The translations under genes and the position numbers were made by a program. DNA of 64,000 bases, taken from assembly GCA_027382625.1 (NCBI GenBank), contig JAJKFJ010021106.1:43756-107755 (forward strand). The letters are read 5' to 3'. Source of the stretch: Tetmemena sp. SeJ-2015. Its lineage: Eukaryota; Ciliophora; Spirotrichea; Sporadotrichida; Oxytrichidae. Positions 35,949 through 48,187 of this stretch are shown in pieces; positions within the stretch are counted from its first letter, which is position 1; the number at the start of each line of letters is the position of its first letter. The notes under the pieces are model-generated. The model was not told the origin of the DNA and did no database searches. It was given only the letters and a program-made list of their open reading frames with translations.

Positions 35949-38900
35949 TCACTTGATTATAAAATATCGCCATTTGAATTACTTAGTCTATACTTTTTTT
36001 CGAGAAGAAAAGGTATTTTTGAATTTAACATGAAGTAAACAATGATAAATTAAAGATTAGCTAGTCTTAAGAAATTATGTGTAGATTACTTCATTATTAT
36101 TCTCCCCTATAGTGAAGTGAACTAACTCTAGTCTTGGAAATTTTGCCAGGTATCTTGCTACTTGGAGATTCTCTCTCAGCTATATTGGCGCCTCCACTTG
36201 TCTGTCCACCATCTCAAAAGATAAATAAGAAAAGCTAGAATCTAGATTGCCAAGGGACTTGAAATAGCTAGTTTAATTTGCCAGACTACCCATATTTCCC
36301 ACTCCACTGTTCATGCTTGCCATTTCAGCAGCACCTCCTCCAAGTCCCATATTATGCAAACTATTCGTGCTTAAAACGTCAAATTCAATGTTTATATAGC
36401 TCTGCATAGTTTGAAATTTCTAATGCGATTTAAAGCCACCGTTCTAGTTTTGATTATAGTTGCTTATGCCGCCATTAGTTTGGTCTTCGTAGCCACAAAA
36501 AATTAAAAGGGAATGCCAGTCTCGAAGTTCATCAGGTTTTGGAAAGTGGGTGACCTCAATGTGTTCTGATAGAGATAGTTTTGATTGACGCCTGCTCCTT
36601 AGTAGCCATTTCTGCCCACCTCACCGCTTAACTGCTCTTCAATTTCACTTGTGCTGCCCACTCCACTTCCCAGTGCTGCAATTTGCTGCATATTGAGGTT
36701 GCTATAGAGACTGCTACTATTGTTATGGCTAGTGGAGGTGAACATAGGCTGCTGATTATAGTTGTTCTGCAGGAGTGAGTTATTCTCTTTCGACTGCTCA
36801 ATCAACATCAACTTACTGTTCTTGTTACAACATACTCCTCAAATTAATGAGAAACGCTTATTTATAAGCAGCTCAGACTTTTCTTGCTTGAGCTAATGAA
36901 TCTGTTGTTCTAAGAGAGAGCACCTGTCCTCTAAAGTGTGAAGGTTAGTCTCAAGCAATCTTTAGATTTCTTCCTGCTTGCTAGCCTTCTCCGAGAGGAA
37001 AGATCTCTACCTCTCATGCTCCTCTCTAAAGTCTCTTTCTGCGCTCATGAGTTGGTCTCTGAGTGCTTCTGTCTCTCTAATCAAAGTCACATTATCTTTG
37101 ATCCATCCATAAATGATTTAAAGCAACCTAAATCACTTATTGATGAGTTTTTCCCTATCATTCTCCAGTTGCTTTATTTTCTCCTCATGCTTGTTCATGT
37201 TGTTGCTGCTGAATAGATACAGTTAGATAATACATTCAAGGCATATTTTAAGAAGTCGAGAGTAATGTCTCTCTTCTGGAGAATGCTTTCAAGTGACTGT
37301 ATCTTGACATCCTTCAACTCTAGGTCTCTCTCCCTCTCCAGCAAACTCTGCTCCTTTTCTACTACTTGCTGCACTAGCTTTTTCCTATCCACTTCCAGCT
37401 CCTCCTTCTCTCGACTTAATCTCTCAACTTTCTCTCCTAGTCTGCGGAAACCGTCCTGAGTTTGCTGCAGATCTAGAGTGAGTGAGTCGTAGGAATTCTT
37501 CAGCTCCTGATAATCTTGAGTCGATACTGACTCGCCAAGCGTGGATTGCATTTCCTGTACTTAGAGAGCGTATTTCTCACACACTTGATAGGACTGCACC
37601 AGTTCCTACTGCACATGGTATATCTTGTCATTCAAATACAACCTTGAATTAATGTAGCATAGAAATGTTCGATTTTTGGATTGAGCTTCTTGTTCTCAGA
37701 GTCATACTAGGAAGTAGAGTCTGGAGGGAAATTGCAGCAGCCCTCTGTTTCTCTACAAGAGTTTCCAGTCTGAGTAAATGTCTGTTGTAATATTCCTGAG
37801 GCTTGAAAGCGTTGAACAAGTACTGCAGATCAAGAGAGAGCTAAGAGTAATCTTAAAATATTAAGTAAGTTCAACTAAGATTTAAATCCATGTTCTGCTA
37901 CGATGATGATTGCTTAGAGGAATAGTTATCCTAGCTGTTTGGATCTTAGAGGTCGGCACTGCCACTGTAATAGTCTTGGGCTGAGTCTGAATCCTGAGAG
38001 TAGTGATTTTAGTGGGTCATGACTTGCTGCTTCAGAGATCTCAGACCTATTTAGAGATAGCTAACCAAGGACTTGTTTGACTTAGAGTGCTGTTTCCAGA
38101 ATAAGTCGGAGGGCAGAGGAGAGATAGCTAGTCAATCAAGTTGTCAGTTGGGCTGAAAGTTGGACATAGCTTTCTAATTGAGATATAAAGTGCATTTTCA
38201 AAAGTTGAATGGAATAATTTAGTGAAGAGGATCTTCAGAGAGTATGCTCATCTTAGGAGCTGACTACGATTTAAAAGCCTGAGTGCAAAGAGAACAGCCA
38301 CTACGTATTTCCTCATTTTCAAGCACTGACTTGGGAAAGAGAGCTCTCTGTGAATCTTCCTTAATCTTTTCTAGCTGTTAGGTGAGTTCAAGCCAGTCAC
38401 TCCTTATCCATTTGTATGTCTCTAGTCCTAATATCTGATATCAAAACATTAAAACATAGTCATGATAATTATTTACTTGATATTCTGCTTTGTGTTTGCA
38501 GAGTTGAAATTTTGGTTACTTGCAAAGCTTGCAGTTCTTTGCATCTGCTCTTTGAGAATTTCTTCTCCCACTAGCATACCTTCAACCTTCCTACTCATAT
38601 ACTTTTAAGCCTGTTGTGTGTAGCTGAACTACACCCTCACTATATTAAGTTCTCTCATCGCAACCTGTTTCTAATACCTAAGTTCATCTATCCTGAGAAG
38701 TAACTTAGGCACCACTACGCTTCCAGTTCCCGCAAGCTATCTATTTCCAGCTCAACTTCTCTGTTTCTGCTTCTTACCTAGTCCATTTCACCCTTGATTA
38801 GCTAACTTTCAGCTTTGATACTTTCATTCTGTTGCTGTAAATCCAAGTTGATCTTCTCAATCTCCATTTGGTACTCTTTGAATCGCTGATACTTTCTTTC

Positions 38901-41117
38901 AAAGTTGGCTTGGAGTTCTTGCAACTCAGTCAGTCGCAACTCCTCGTTCTTTCTCAAGTCTAGGGAAGATATCTGCCTGGTTTCTTGCATCTGAGCTACT
39001 AAGTCTTGGTACTGTGCGTCCTTGAGATCCAGATTCTTCAACTCAAAGAGTAGAATGTTGAGATGTCTCCTATCATAGTGGCTAGCTCCAATATGGAGGC
39101 ATAGCGCTCACTTGTGAATTGATAGCGTAGGCCCATGTCCAATTGAGAGCAGATCCGCTGGTTATGCTCAAACTTACTGCGTATGTTATAGAGGTGTTAT
39201 AAGCCTCGATTGTGAACTTCTGCAGTTCTTACTCCAGCTACTGCACTTGCTCCTTCAGGTGTGCGTTCTACTCTATTTACGATGCAACTCGCTCTTGAAT
39301 TCATCATTCTAAGCACAAATAGCCTCCGACTGCTTTATCTAATCCTTCAGTCGTTTGAAGTCACTCAAGATCTCCTGCTTCAGAGACTGCGCATCTTTCA
39401 ACTCCGATTGCATGGTCTCTATCTTCTAGTTCTGCTTCAGGAACTTCCTGCGCACTTGGGTCTTCTGAGTGAGCAAGACTGTGCGAAGCTTTTGGAATTC
39501 TTTCATGAGAAGTGGATCCATGAGTACTATGCCTGACTCCTCCAAGTCTTAGTCTCTTTTGCTAGACTTGCCTTTCTTCTTTTTCTTGGTGGACTGCTAC
39601 TTGAGGGTCTCGCCGTCGGTATCCTCGTTCATGGACTCCTCATCCTCCTCGCTGTCCACATCAGCACTTGCAATAAATTAAAATTAAATAAAATTAATAT
39701 AATAAGATAGACAATAACTTAATTTGATTAGTTTAACAGCTGAGCTGAGATGCTTGATGACCCAGGACTAGATGGCCTTGATCTCCTTTTGCATGGCAGT
39801 CTTAGACTCCTTGAGCTGCTGGTCCATCGCAACTACGTATTCTTCTCTAGCTTTGATGTCCCGCTCTCTCTCAACCACCTCACTCCTCATGTCTCCGATC
39901 TCAGCTCTGGTGCGGTCCAGTTCCTGCTTCACCTCCAGAGGGTTCTAGCCCGGCAGCTGCATCTCCTAGTATATCTCCTGGAAATTCTGCAGTGAGGCTC
40001 GTAGGTTCTGGTTCTCCTGGACGAGTCCCTCCCTCTTGCTGGCCTCCTTGTCGATCTCCTTCTGACACCGCTCCACTATCCTATTCAAGTCCAGCAAGTT
40101 CTGCTCCAGCTGAGGTATCCTCTGCTCCAACTGCAGCTTCTTGTTATTGAGCTCCTCTCTATCCTTTCTGATCTTGACTAAGTCCTCCTTCAGCTTCTTG
40201 ATTAGACCGTCCTTGTCAGTGGCTATCTTAGACTGGTTGAGGGTGTCCTACTGCTTCAGCTGCACCATCTCTGACAGCTCTTTGATACGCTGCTCAAGCA
40301 GTCTCTTCTCCTTAGTCTGTAGCTTTATCTCCTTCTTGAGAGAAGACACCTTCGCAAGGCTTGACTCCTCCCGTTCACTCATACTGATCTGCAATGTTTC
40401 CAGTTGTTTGCCCAGCGATTCCACTTACTCCTTTATGCAGACGTATAGACGCTCTTTCTAGTCAAGCTATCTCTCCAGACCCTGCTTCACTCCCTCATCC
40501 TCTTCCTTTTATCGTCTGTACTCCCCCACCAGTCTGTTGAGTTAGTCAATCTCATTCAGCAAAGCCTGAGTGCGATGATCGCCATCAAGTGACTGCTCCC
40601 TCAGCTTGTTGTGGAAATGCGATCTGTCCTCCTCATAGTATTTAAATCGCTCCTCAAAGAGAGCTATCTGCTGCTTCAAGTTGATAATTTATTGCTTATA
40701 ACCCTCAGCCTGTTTCTGCTGCAGCCTCTAAGCTTCAGTCTACTCGCTTTCTTTAGCAGTGAGCTAATCTTTTAAAAGTTTGATCTGCTGCACTTGAGAC
40801 TGGATGAGTTCAATAGCCTCCTACTCTGTCTCATCCAGTGAGTTGTAAGCGGCGTTCTACTGAGGCAGCTACGAAGAAGGCAGCAGCTCTGAGTTTTAAT
40901 GGTTTTGTTGATTCAGCATCAGCAACTACTGCTCTCAAATAGTTATTAATAAATAAAGGACTCATTTAAACTGCTCATGCGAGTAGATTGGTTGTTGCTG
41001 AATCTGTTGCTAGTTTGAAGATGGATTCCTTCTAAAGGAAGCTGGTTGCAGTTAATGATTCTGTTAAAGATTATTAGAAACGTTAACTCCAAGCATCTGC
41101 TGTCCACTTGTGTTCAT
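35949..41117 (-). CDS. long coiled-coil protein, about 1,500 aa, IES-interrupted
   Basis: The start is the ATG at 41115-41117. The first in-frame TGA after clear coding is at 35949-35951, though the real end may be nearer 36060. A Gln/Asn-rich N-terminus ('MNTSGQQMLGVNVSNNL') is followed by more than 1000 residues of heptad-like Glu/Lys/Leu/Gln sequence (e.g. 'LKQQIALFEERFKYYEEDR', 'KIRKDREELNNKKLQLEQR'). An acidic/basic spacer ('DSEEDEESMNEDTDGE', then KKKKKGKSSKR) sits near 39650-39560. The C-terminal ~250 residues are Asn/Gly/Ser-rich, then globular-looking ('QLRENLQVARYLAKFPRLEL'). A structural or tethering role is likely. No specific family was recognised. Confidence 0.7.
36495..36517. 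other. IES, 23 bp, pointer GCC
   Basis: GCC lies at 36492-36494 and 36515-36517. Excision joins NFETG to YEDQTNGGISN in the coiled-coil gene. Confidence 0.65.
37198..37238. other. IES, 41 bp, pointer TTCA
   Basis: TTCA lies at 37194-37197 and 37235-37238. Excision joins LKYAL to NKHEEKIKQLEND, keeping the coiled coil; the uncut frame ends in TGA. Confidence 0.75.
37638..37666. other. IES, 29 bp, pointer AAAT
   Basis: AAAT lies at 37634-37637 and 37663-37666. Excision gives NPKIEHLNDKIYHVQQEL in one frame. Confidence 0.75.
39666..39740. other. IES, 75 bp, pointer CAGC
   Basis: CAGC lies at 39662-39665 and 39737-39740, around an almost pure A/T filler. Excision joins KHLSSA to DVDSEEDEES. 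Confidence 0.8.
40935..40976. other. IES, 42 bp, pointer ACTGCTC
   Basis: ACTGCTC lies at 40928-40934 and 40970-40976. Excision joins YSHEQ to QLLMLNQQNHQ and removes an in-frame TGA. Confidence 0.85.
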
Positions 41118-41473
41118 ATTATCGCTGCTTGTTAATTTTAAATTTCAAATTCTCTTTCTCCATCAAACTTCTTGTTCAAAAGGATTTTACTCAATTCAAA
41201 TGTAAATTCTTGGACTCTTAGTCTCAAATTGATCATAAATTGAATAAGACCTTCAGAAATAATCAGATTCTTATTTTACTTCTACTTCTTCTTCTTTTTA
41301 TCATTTTAAGTCGTCAGTGCTTCTAAATTATTTAGCCAAAAATAAATCTGCTGTTTGATATAGAGCAATCATCAATCGAGTATTGAGGTTTAATTTTTGA
41401 CTATTGAAGTATTATATCAGCTCGTCATATATCTTTAATTAAATCTAAATAAGACATACTTTGATAATAAAAA

Positions 41474-44400
41474 AATGAGCAGACGCGACAGCGATAGTCC
41501 TAGCGGAAGTGGGACCAACTCCACCACCCGCCCTCAAGTTTCTTTCTCGATCAACACAGCGAGTGTAGCTGCAGCTAATTACAACTCAAATTAGTAGCCT
41601 AGAAACTCAGACCCACAGTCAAACAAACTCTAGATCTTGCACACTCCAAGGGAGAATCTTCAAGAGCCATTGCTTTCTAGGAGACAGCAAACTTCAGCGT
41701 AGATCAATGAGGAATCTACATAGAATGATGTGCTGAGAATACTCAAGGATGAAATGACTAAGGAAATATACTATGGCAACTTCGAAGACTTGACTAAAAA
41801 TGCAGATACAGAGAGCTTCCTCAAAAATATAACCTACTAAATCGATTTGTCCAAACTCTACAAGATTGTCAGTACTTGCTATGTTAATCAGAACATGCCT
41901 TACTGCCCCATACTTGTTGAGCACACTTCAGAGAACTCATCTCATCGCTACTAGCTACAGGTTTGGGACAGTAATCAGCAACTTATCTATGAGAGGGATC
42001 TCCACTAGCCACCAGTGGCATGGTTTGTATCTTTCTCTGTTCTAGTTTTCAAACCAGCCCCTGAGGATCAAGATAGCGAAATAAGAGGATTGCTATTACA
42101 TAATCTTCCTCTATAAGGGAAACAGCTACATGAAAGTTAATGTCAAGGATCAGGTTTTTGGCGATATTTAAAAGCCCCGAGTAAGCTTCTGTAATCGTTG
42201 CCTCTACATCTCATCCATAAAATTGCATTTTAGTCCCTTTTAATATCCGACAATCTGATCTACATCATAAACTGCATCCAAACTGTGGATCTTTAGCCTG
42301 GAGAGTTTGAAATGATAGACAATTTTGACAGCGACTTGCGCTATCCAACAGTCGTTGACTTGGGAGAGCTCGTTAAGAATCATGGCTTTGCAATTAACTT
42401 GGAGAAGAGCGCAAATGATTACTTGGTCATGTGCTGTGAGACCACAGATAACTAGATTGACTTCTCACTTCTCGCATACACTGTAAAGACGAGACAGGTC
42501 ACTATTAAGTAGATTCAAGAAGTTATACAAAGGCTATCTAGGACAGGGGGACCGAGATAAAGTGATCCAGTTAGAATTTTCAAGCAAGTCTAAACCAAAA
42601 AGTTCCCTTACGCAGTTTCAATTAGGCAAGCTTATTAATTTTTAAAGTTGTACTAAGGCAATCTGGGAAGATAGACTTCTATTGGAATTACCTAAGAATT
42701 GGCCATGCAAAGTCAGAGGAAGACACTAAATTATTTGATACATGTCTTCAAGTAGAGATCAACTTTAGGAACATTTACCTCAAATTTTTGAGCTCAACTA
42801 AGCAGATTGCAAAGTGAATACTTTTAATTTTCCCTAGATCAGTCTTGATTGGAATGGTAGAATTGGACTAGATGTGGCTGAGGAAATGGATAGGAAATGC
42901 ATCTACACTTTCTAAAACGTCTTCTACTAAATGATCCAGCAGAAAGTCAACTTCTATAACACATCAGCACTCGTCAATACCTCATTCTTGAATGCAGTTA
43001 AATGATGCTAATATTTCACTCATTCTTCATCGCCCACAACAGGATGATATACATGTACGATATCATAAAGCAGGCTTGGAACCCTCGCCCCTATGAATGC
43101 TAGAGCAAGGTTAAGAAACTGTTCCGCTGTGAGAAAGAATCTGGTGGCTTTTTCAACATAGGTGTCCTTTTAGACGATGGATCTTTTGACAATCTTGAGA
43201 ACAGTGACTTCAATTCTTTCCGCACCAGCAACTGGCTTCATAAGTCCCTTGATGATAAGCCGAGACTGCAAGGAAGAATAAAGCAATCACTCTCCGACAT
43301 CAAGAATAATAAGATGCTATACTTGCTTAGTGAAAGAGAAGAGGGAGGAGGAACTTCGAAATCTCAAAATAAGACTACTGAACTGCATATCTATACTAGA
43401 AATCAACTCTATAAGCAGGAAATATCTTCAATTTAAAGCTCTTATAGATCGCAATTATAGATATTATATCAGATCTGAATGAGTCTTCTGCAATATATCC
43501 ACTGATAGCTCCATCTCATGAATCTCTGTTTATGGTGTAGACGAGTTTATATGTTCCAGTACAAACACTTCCAGGCACCGCAAATCCTCCTTTACAGCAC
43601 AATCCCTCATCTTTCAATTTAGCTAATGGTCCAATAACGAGCCAAACTGCATTAGATTCACTATATACAGGACAGTCTTTAAGAAGCTTCAGTCATCAGG
43701 AAAGGAGAAAATTTCCAGTAAACTTGTAAAAGTTTTACTATCAAGCTCTATGATGAAGATGACTTGACATAAGGAAAAGATGCTAACTAGGCTTAGACTG
43801 ACTTAGAGGGAAATTTACTCGCCTTTGAAAAGATGAAAGTGGATCCTCCTCACACTGCACTCAGTTTAGACTTTAGCCAAAGTATCATGCTTTTTGGCAA
43901 AGTTGATGCGTACAGAGTTGTTTGGAATTTTAATACCCCCTATCTCTTATTTTGAGTTGAGTTAGAGCAAAGTCGCATATCTATGATTGAGGAGTGCAAT
44001 ATCACTGGAATACAGATGGTCGACAACAATCACTGCTATGCTATATTCAACAACTAAAAATTCTAGAAGCACTTCCACACAGTAGCAGCTAGCCAAGGTG
44101 AAGGACACAATTAGACAAGCGGTCCTTAGTCAATTGCAACTATCAATCATTTTGCTAGGTCTAACTCGCTTACCTAAAAAATTAAGAACTCGTTGCTATC
44201 GCAGTCTTCAGAAAAGAAAGCAGAAGACAGAGAACATAGGAAGAATGCATTCTCCTTTTATTTAAATTACTCTTTAAATTTAATTCTCAAATGTAACACC
44301 GGGTTTAAAGTATCTATCGCTCAAAGTATTGATGGGGTGCCTGGAGCCAAGGTTGCTAGATATCGAGACTACACTTACAGGGCCTTAAAGCTTCATAGAC

Positions 44401-47400
44401 TACAGTCAAGATAATGAGAGACTCACCTATCTCAAGAGTTATCAATAAGCTTGTATAATCCCCATCCTTCACAGAACCACTATCAATTTCATGGGTATGC
44501 TTCCTAGAGAAAACTACCTAGCTTTTAAAAAGATCAAGAGCACCTTCTTGGCTTTGGATAAGTAGAATAGAATCACAGTGTGGAATCAATATTTTATCAT
44601 CTCAAATAATTAGGGAATGTTTTGACTGGTAAGTTAGTCTCAGAGCATCGGCTCAGTTCTTTCCAAGACTACTCTCATTATGAAATCTTTGGCGCTAGAG
44701 CAAACGATTTCACTTACTAAAGATAATGGAGTCAGCCAAGAACTTTGCTTGTGAGAACAGATTAAGCTTTTGACATGTTCAAGTACTCTCAGGTTCAAAA
44801 GATCTCAAACGAAGTCAAGCAAGGCTTAGCTTTCATCTATAATGAGAACATCAATTTTCTAAAGCTGTATTGCTTAATTAATTTTGGAATATCGCTTATA
44901 ACTAGTTCAAACTGGTTGAGATTGAAAGTGAAACCTCTATTAAAGAGCACTGTGTATTTGTACACGGTAACTATTAGGAAAAGTTTTAACGGCTATTCAT
45001 CTCAAGCGACATGGAGATAATGATCGAGATCCTAGTCAATCTAAGAGTCAACATTTACACAGCTTAGAAATAGAACAATCGCATCTCAGCTGATGGAGAT
45101 CTGAGCTTTGATGATACTTTAACTGGGGAAAATGATGTCAAAGGTGAAATTAGATGGGTTCATTTATTAAATTTGATGGTTAAGTTTTAAAGGTTCTACT
45201 TAGAAGATTTTAAGACTTCCCTCATGACCTTTCTCAAGTGAGTGAAAGTCTATTCATGTTCTCAAGCGATCTCAGGAGCTATGTTATCCCCATATTAAAC
45301 TAATATTGCTAGAAATATTATAAAGAATGCTTTAGGAATAACTTCGACAAAGTCAAGGGCCTATTCTTCATCAAGAATACTTTGGACAACAATCAATGCA
45401 TATAGATCCCATAGCGCATTATGAACCCTCAGAAAGAGGAGCCTAAGGAGTCAGTGAAGCGTTTCAAGTGGGTTGGTAATGATAAAGTACTCATTGCAAG
45501 CTACGAGGGTTACGAGACTCTTTTCAGTCTTGAGGGAGATCAGCTGATTGAAATCAGCTCCTCTATGATTTATGCCTATAAGGGAATAAGACAAACTGGG
45601 AGACACATTTACATCGAGTAGGAATCTTTTGAGCTAGGAGATGTGGCTAATAGGTTACTTAGAAAGAACAGAGAACTAAAGCGTACTAAGTACCTCTTTG
45701 AGAAAGACTATCAGATTCAGATCTATGATCAGCTGTTTGAGGTGGACTTTAATGTAGGAAGAGGCAGGTCGAAGCATGTCGCAGATCTCAGCTTCTCGCT
45801 CATTTACTGGAAGACTATTGAGGAATTACTCAAAGGTACTCTCTAGATAGAGTATCTGGACTAAGATACCTTTTATTCTTTGTCTCAACGTGCTACCTGG
45901 TTGCAGGAATATCCTTCATAAAAAGCTATTATGATGCTAATCTCTTATTTCACTTATCATAAGTTATCTGGGATGTCGTCTATACTTTAAAAGCTTCTTT
46001 AAGTGGTTCCAATTTACGATCTGAGAACTATAGACTCTTCAAGCACTTCAGAATAGCAGCTTTGTTTAAAGTATACGAATTTAATAAAAGCTATTCGAGT
46101 TTGAAATGCCCTTCTTGTGTGACTTGAATAACAGAACCCCCTTACATCAATGCCTCGACAACAAGGATTTCAAAGTTGCTGATTTGCTTCTTTAGTATCT
46201 CGCAAAATCCCCACTTGATCATCATGGCAAGGCATTGAAGGGTCTGCTGCCCAAATTAATAGAATAGGATCTACCTTCTCTCGTGTTTTACTTCAAGAAT
46301 AGACTCCTAACTACTCAATCTACAGAGAAAATCAACCGAGGCCAAATTCGTGAATACTTATTAACGTAAGTATTGCTAAAATATCTAATTGTTGGCAAGC
46401 CTGATCATAAGAATTTAGCTTTCACTGTTAGCTCAATATGGCTAGACTCTAAAGATGCGTAGGGCAAACTATTCAGTCCTGAGTCTACTGAGGGAAAGAA
46501 GAAGAATCTCTAATCAGATGTTCAGCTATACTTCATAGATCTCCCAGACTATCACTTTTTATTTGTGTAATCAAAATCTAGATATTTTGTCACTTCTTAA
46601 ACACCTAGGAAGCTTAAGATTTCTTTGAGGCTTTGAAGACTTCAGATAGACTAGAGTTATTCGAGCTGCCAGTCATAAGATATCTTATTGACTACTCCTG
46701 GCCTGAGGTCAAAACTCAGACCAGATAAAGATTACTATAGCCATTCCTTGTTTATCTGTTTATGTATTGGGTGTACACTAACATCATTTACGATCTCTAC
46801 AGCATCCAAAGAGAGGAGTAGGAGTAGAAAGGGTTAAGCGGTGTGACTTGGGGCTTCATTTTGATCTAAATTGAAAAATGTTTAAGCTTTTAATTGATGG
46901 TGATAAACATGATTCTCTTGTGTATAATTTCTGTCTACTTCTTGGTTTATGAATACAAGCAGATGGTATCAGCTGGGCTCAGAAATTACCTATCCAGCTC
47001 TTGGAACTACATTCATTCGTTTAATTTCTTAGCACTTTTATGACATAAAAATATGTGTATTGAATTGACTTGACGCCACCAGTCATAATTTTATCTCAAG
47101 CAGTGCTCACAATTATCAATTCAGCAGACGGTTCACTAGTAAGCGTCATTCAAACCATCTAGGCCCTGTCCAGCATGCTCCTCTGGATTAAATTGCTCTA
47201 CTTCTTTAGAATAAACAGATCTACAGGCTATCTAATCCGCATGGTTGCTAAAGTGTTTGTAGGAATCAAGACATTCTTAGATTTAAATAGATAAGTGTAT
47301 AGTATAATTGACTTGTCTTAGGTGTGTTGACAATCACCGTTGTTGCCTTCGCAGATGGCTTTACCTCCTTGTAGGCTGACTCTTATTAGAATGCTCTGAG

Positions 47401-48010
47401 AGATGCAGCTCGTGAGGATGGCTGGTGGTGGTGGGGTGGCTATGTGGTGGCTTGTTTCAAGCGTTTTATAGCCTCCTGCTTTACTACCTACACTATGATC
47501 CTTGGTGAGTTCGGAATCTTAGAGTCCTTCTCAGAATCTCATGCCATAGTAGGCACGATCCTCTTCATCGGCTGCACCCTCTTTGTGATGATAGTCATGC
47601 TCAACTTGCTGATTTCAATCATCGGCCAAGTTTACTCAGCTGTGTAAGAGAATCAAGTAAATGAGTTCTATCACGAGAAGGCGAGTATCATCTCGGAGAA
47701 TAACTATCTCATTCCATCGCAGATGATCATGCAGAACTATAGAAAAGGTACTCCCCTAATTAAAAAAGGAGGTTAAACTTCATTTTAAGGTCACTACCTA
47801 CTTGTGGCAAAGAAAGTGGAGGAAGGCTCTAATGACGATCCTGTGGAAGAGGCAGAATAGAAAGAGAGATCTCCTCAAGCACAGAACGAAATTTAGGTGA
47901 AAGAGAAAGAGTAGATCACAGTTAGTATCAAAAGAATGGAAAAGGCTTTAGCTAAAATGCAAGAGCAAATTGAAAGAAAGTTTGAAGAGCTTGGAAAAGC
48001 CAGCAACTGA
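41474..48010 (+). CDS. WD40/ankyrin/TRP-like cation channel, IES-interrupted
   Basis: The start is the ATG at 41474 and the stop the TGA at 48008-48010 (end EELGKASN). A Ser/Asn-rich N-terminus is followed by a large beta-propeller-like region; the clearest WD40 unit, after IES removal, is 'ITVWNVLTGKLVSEHRLSS' near 44575-44660. An ankyrin-like unit sits near 46120 ('NRTPLHQCLDNKDFKVADLL'). The channel part begins with 'RLLQPFLVYLFMYWVYTNII' (S1), has an S4-S5-like stretch 'LLWIKLLYFFRINRSTGYLI' and a pore/S6 region 'TILFIGCTLFVMIVMLNLLI'. It ends in a short coiled coil. The layout fits a TRP/polycystin-like non-selective cation channel, plausibly in ciliary or plasma membrane. At least twelve IESs interrupt it; some frame changes after 45120 are unresolved. 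Confidence 0.75.
42027..42048. other. IES, 22 bp, pointer GTTT
   Basis: GTTT lies at 42023-42026 and 42045-42048. Excision joins PPVAWF to SNQPLRIKIAKQED. Confidence 0.75.
42211..42266. other. IES, 56 bp, pointer CTACATC
   Basis: CTACATC lies at 42204-42210 and 42260-42266. Excision gives CNRCLYIINCIQTVDLQPGE in one frame. Confidence 0.85.
42630..42661. other. IES, 32 bp, pointer AGGCAA
   Basis: AGGCAA lies at 42624-42629 and 42656-42661. Excision joins YAVSIRQ to SGKIDFYWNYLR. Confidence 0.85.
42808..42839. other. IES, 32 bp, pointer AGAT
   Basis: AGAT lies at 42804-42807 and 42836-42839. Excision joins LSSTKQI to SLDWNGRIGLDV and removes an in-frame TGA. Confidence 0.8.
42990..43027. other. 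IES, 38 bp, pointer TCATTCTT
   Basis: A perfect 8-bp repeat lies at 42982-42989 and 43020-43027. Excision joins ALVNTSF to FIAHNRMIYMYD. Confidence 0.9.
43427..43499. other. IES, 73 bp, pointer ATATC
   Basis: ATATC lies at 43422-43426 and 43495-43499; a third copy inside the insert could act as an alternative. Excision joins NQLYKQEIS to TDSSIS. A TCTTC repeat pair nearby leads into the wrong frame. Confidence 0.7.
43518..43526. other. candidate micro-IES, 9 bp, pointer ATCTC
   Basis: ATCTC lies at 43513-43517 and 43522-43526 with only four bases between. The insert creates an in-frame TGA; removal gives TDSSISVYGVDEFICSS. Confidence 0.65.
43723..43730. other. candidate micro-IES, 8 bp, pointer GTAAA
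   Basis: GTAAA lies at 43718-43722 and 43726-43730 with three bases between. Removal joins GKEKISSK to SFTIKLYDEDD; uncut, the frame is lost. Confidence 0.65.
43950..43964. other. candidate IES, 15 bp, pointer TTA
   Basis: TTA lies at 43947-43949 and 43962-43964, around an in-frame TGA with coding continuing in the same frame on both sides. Removal gives NTPYLLEQSRISMIEE. Confidence 0.5.
44374..44404. other. IES, 31 bp, pointer GACTACA
   Basis: GACTACA lies at 44367-44373 and 44398-44404. Excision joins KVARYRDY to SQDNERLTYLKSY. Confidence 0.85.
44587..44618. other. IES, 32 bp, pointer GGAAT
   Basis: GGAAT lies at 44582-44586 and 44614-44618. Excision rebuilds the WD40 motif ITVWNVLTGKLVS. 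Confidence 0.85.
44843..44901. other. IES, 59 bp, pointer TATAA
   Basis: TATAA lies at 44838-44842 and 44897-44901. Excision joins KQGLAFIYN to QFKLVEIESETS. Confidence 0.8.
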
Positions 48011-48187
48011 TTTCATTTAGCAGAATAAAAATTGAATTTAAGTTAGTGAAACCTAAACGCTTAATTTGCATAATGCTGCTCAACATAAAGTTAAAGTTTT
48101 GGCAATAAATGAAATTGATATTATTTGATAGAGCAAATGAATTTATAAGATATAAGACTCGCATAAAACTTAAAGGAGCGAATCTCT

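Noticed and set aside
43425..43488. IES with pointer TCTTC
   Set aside because: It restores a frame that stays open but does not match the downstream propeller sequence. The ATATC pair leads into the better-supported frame.
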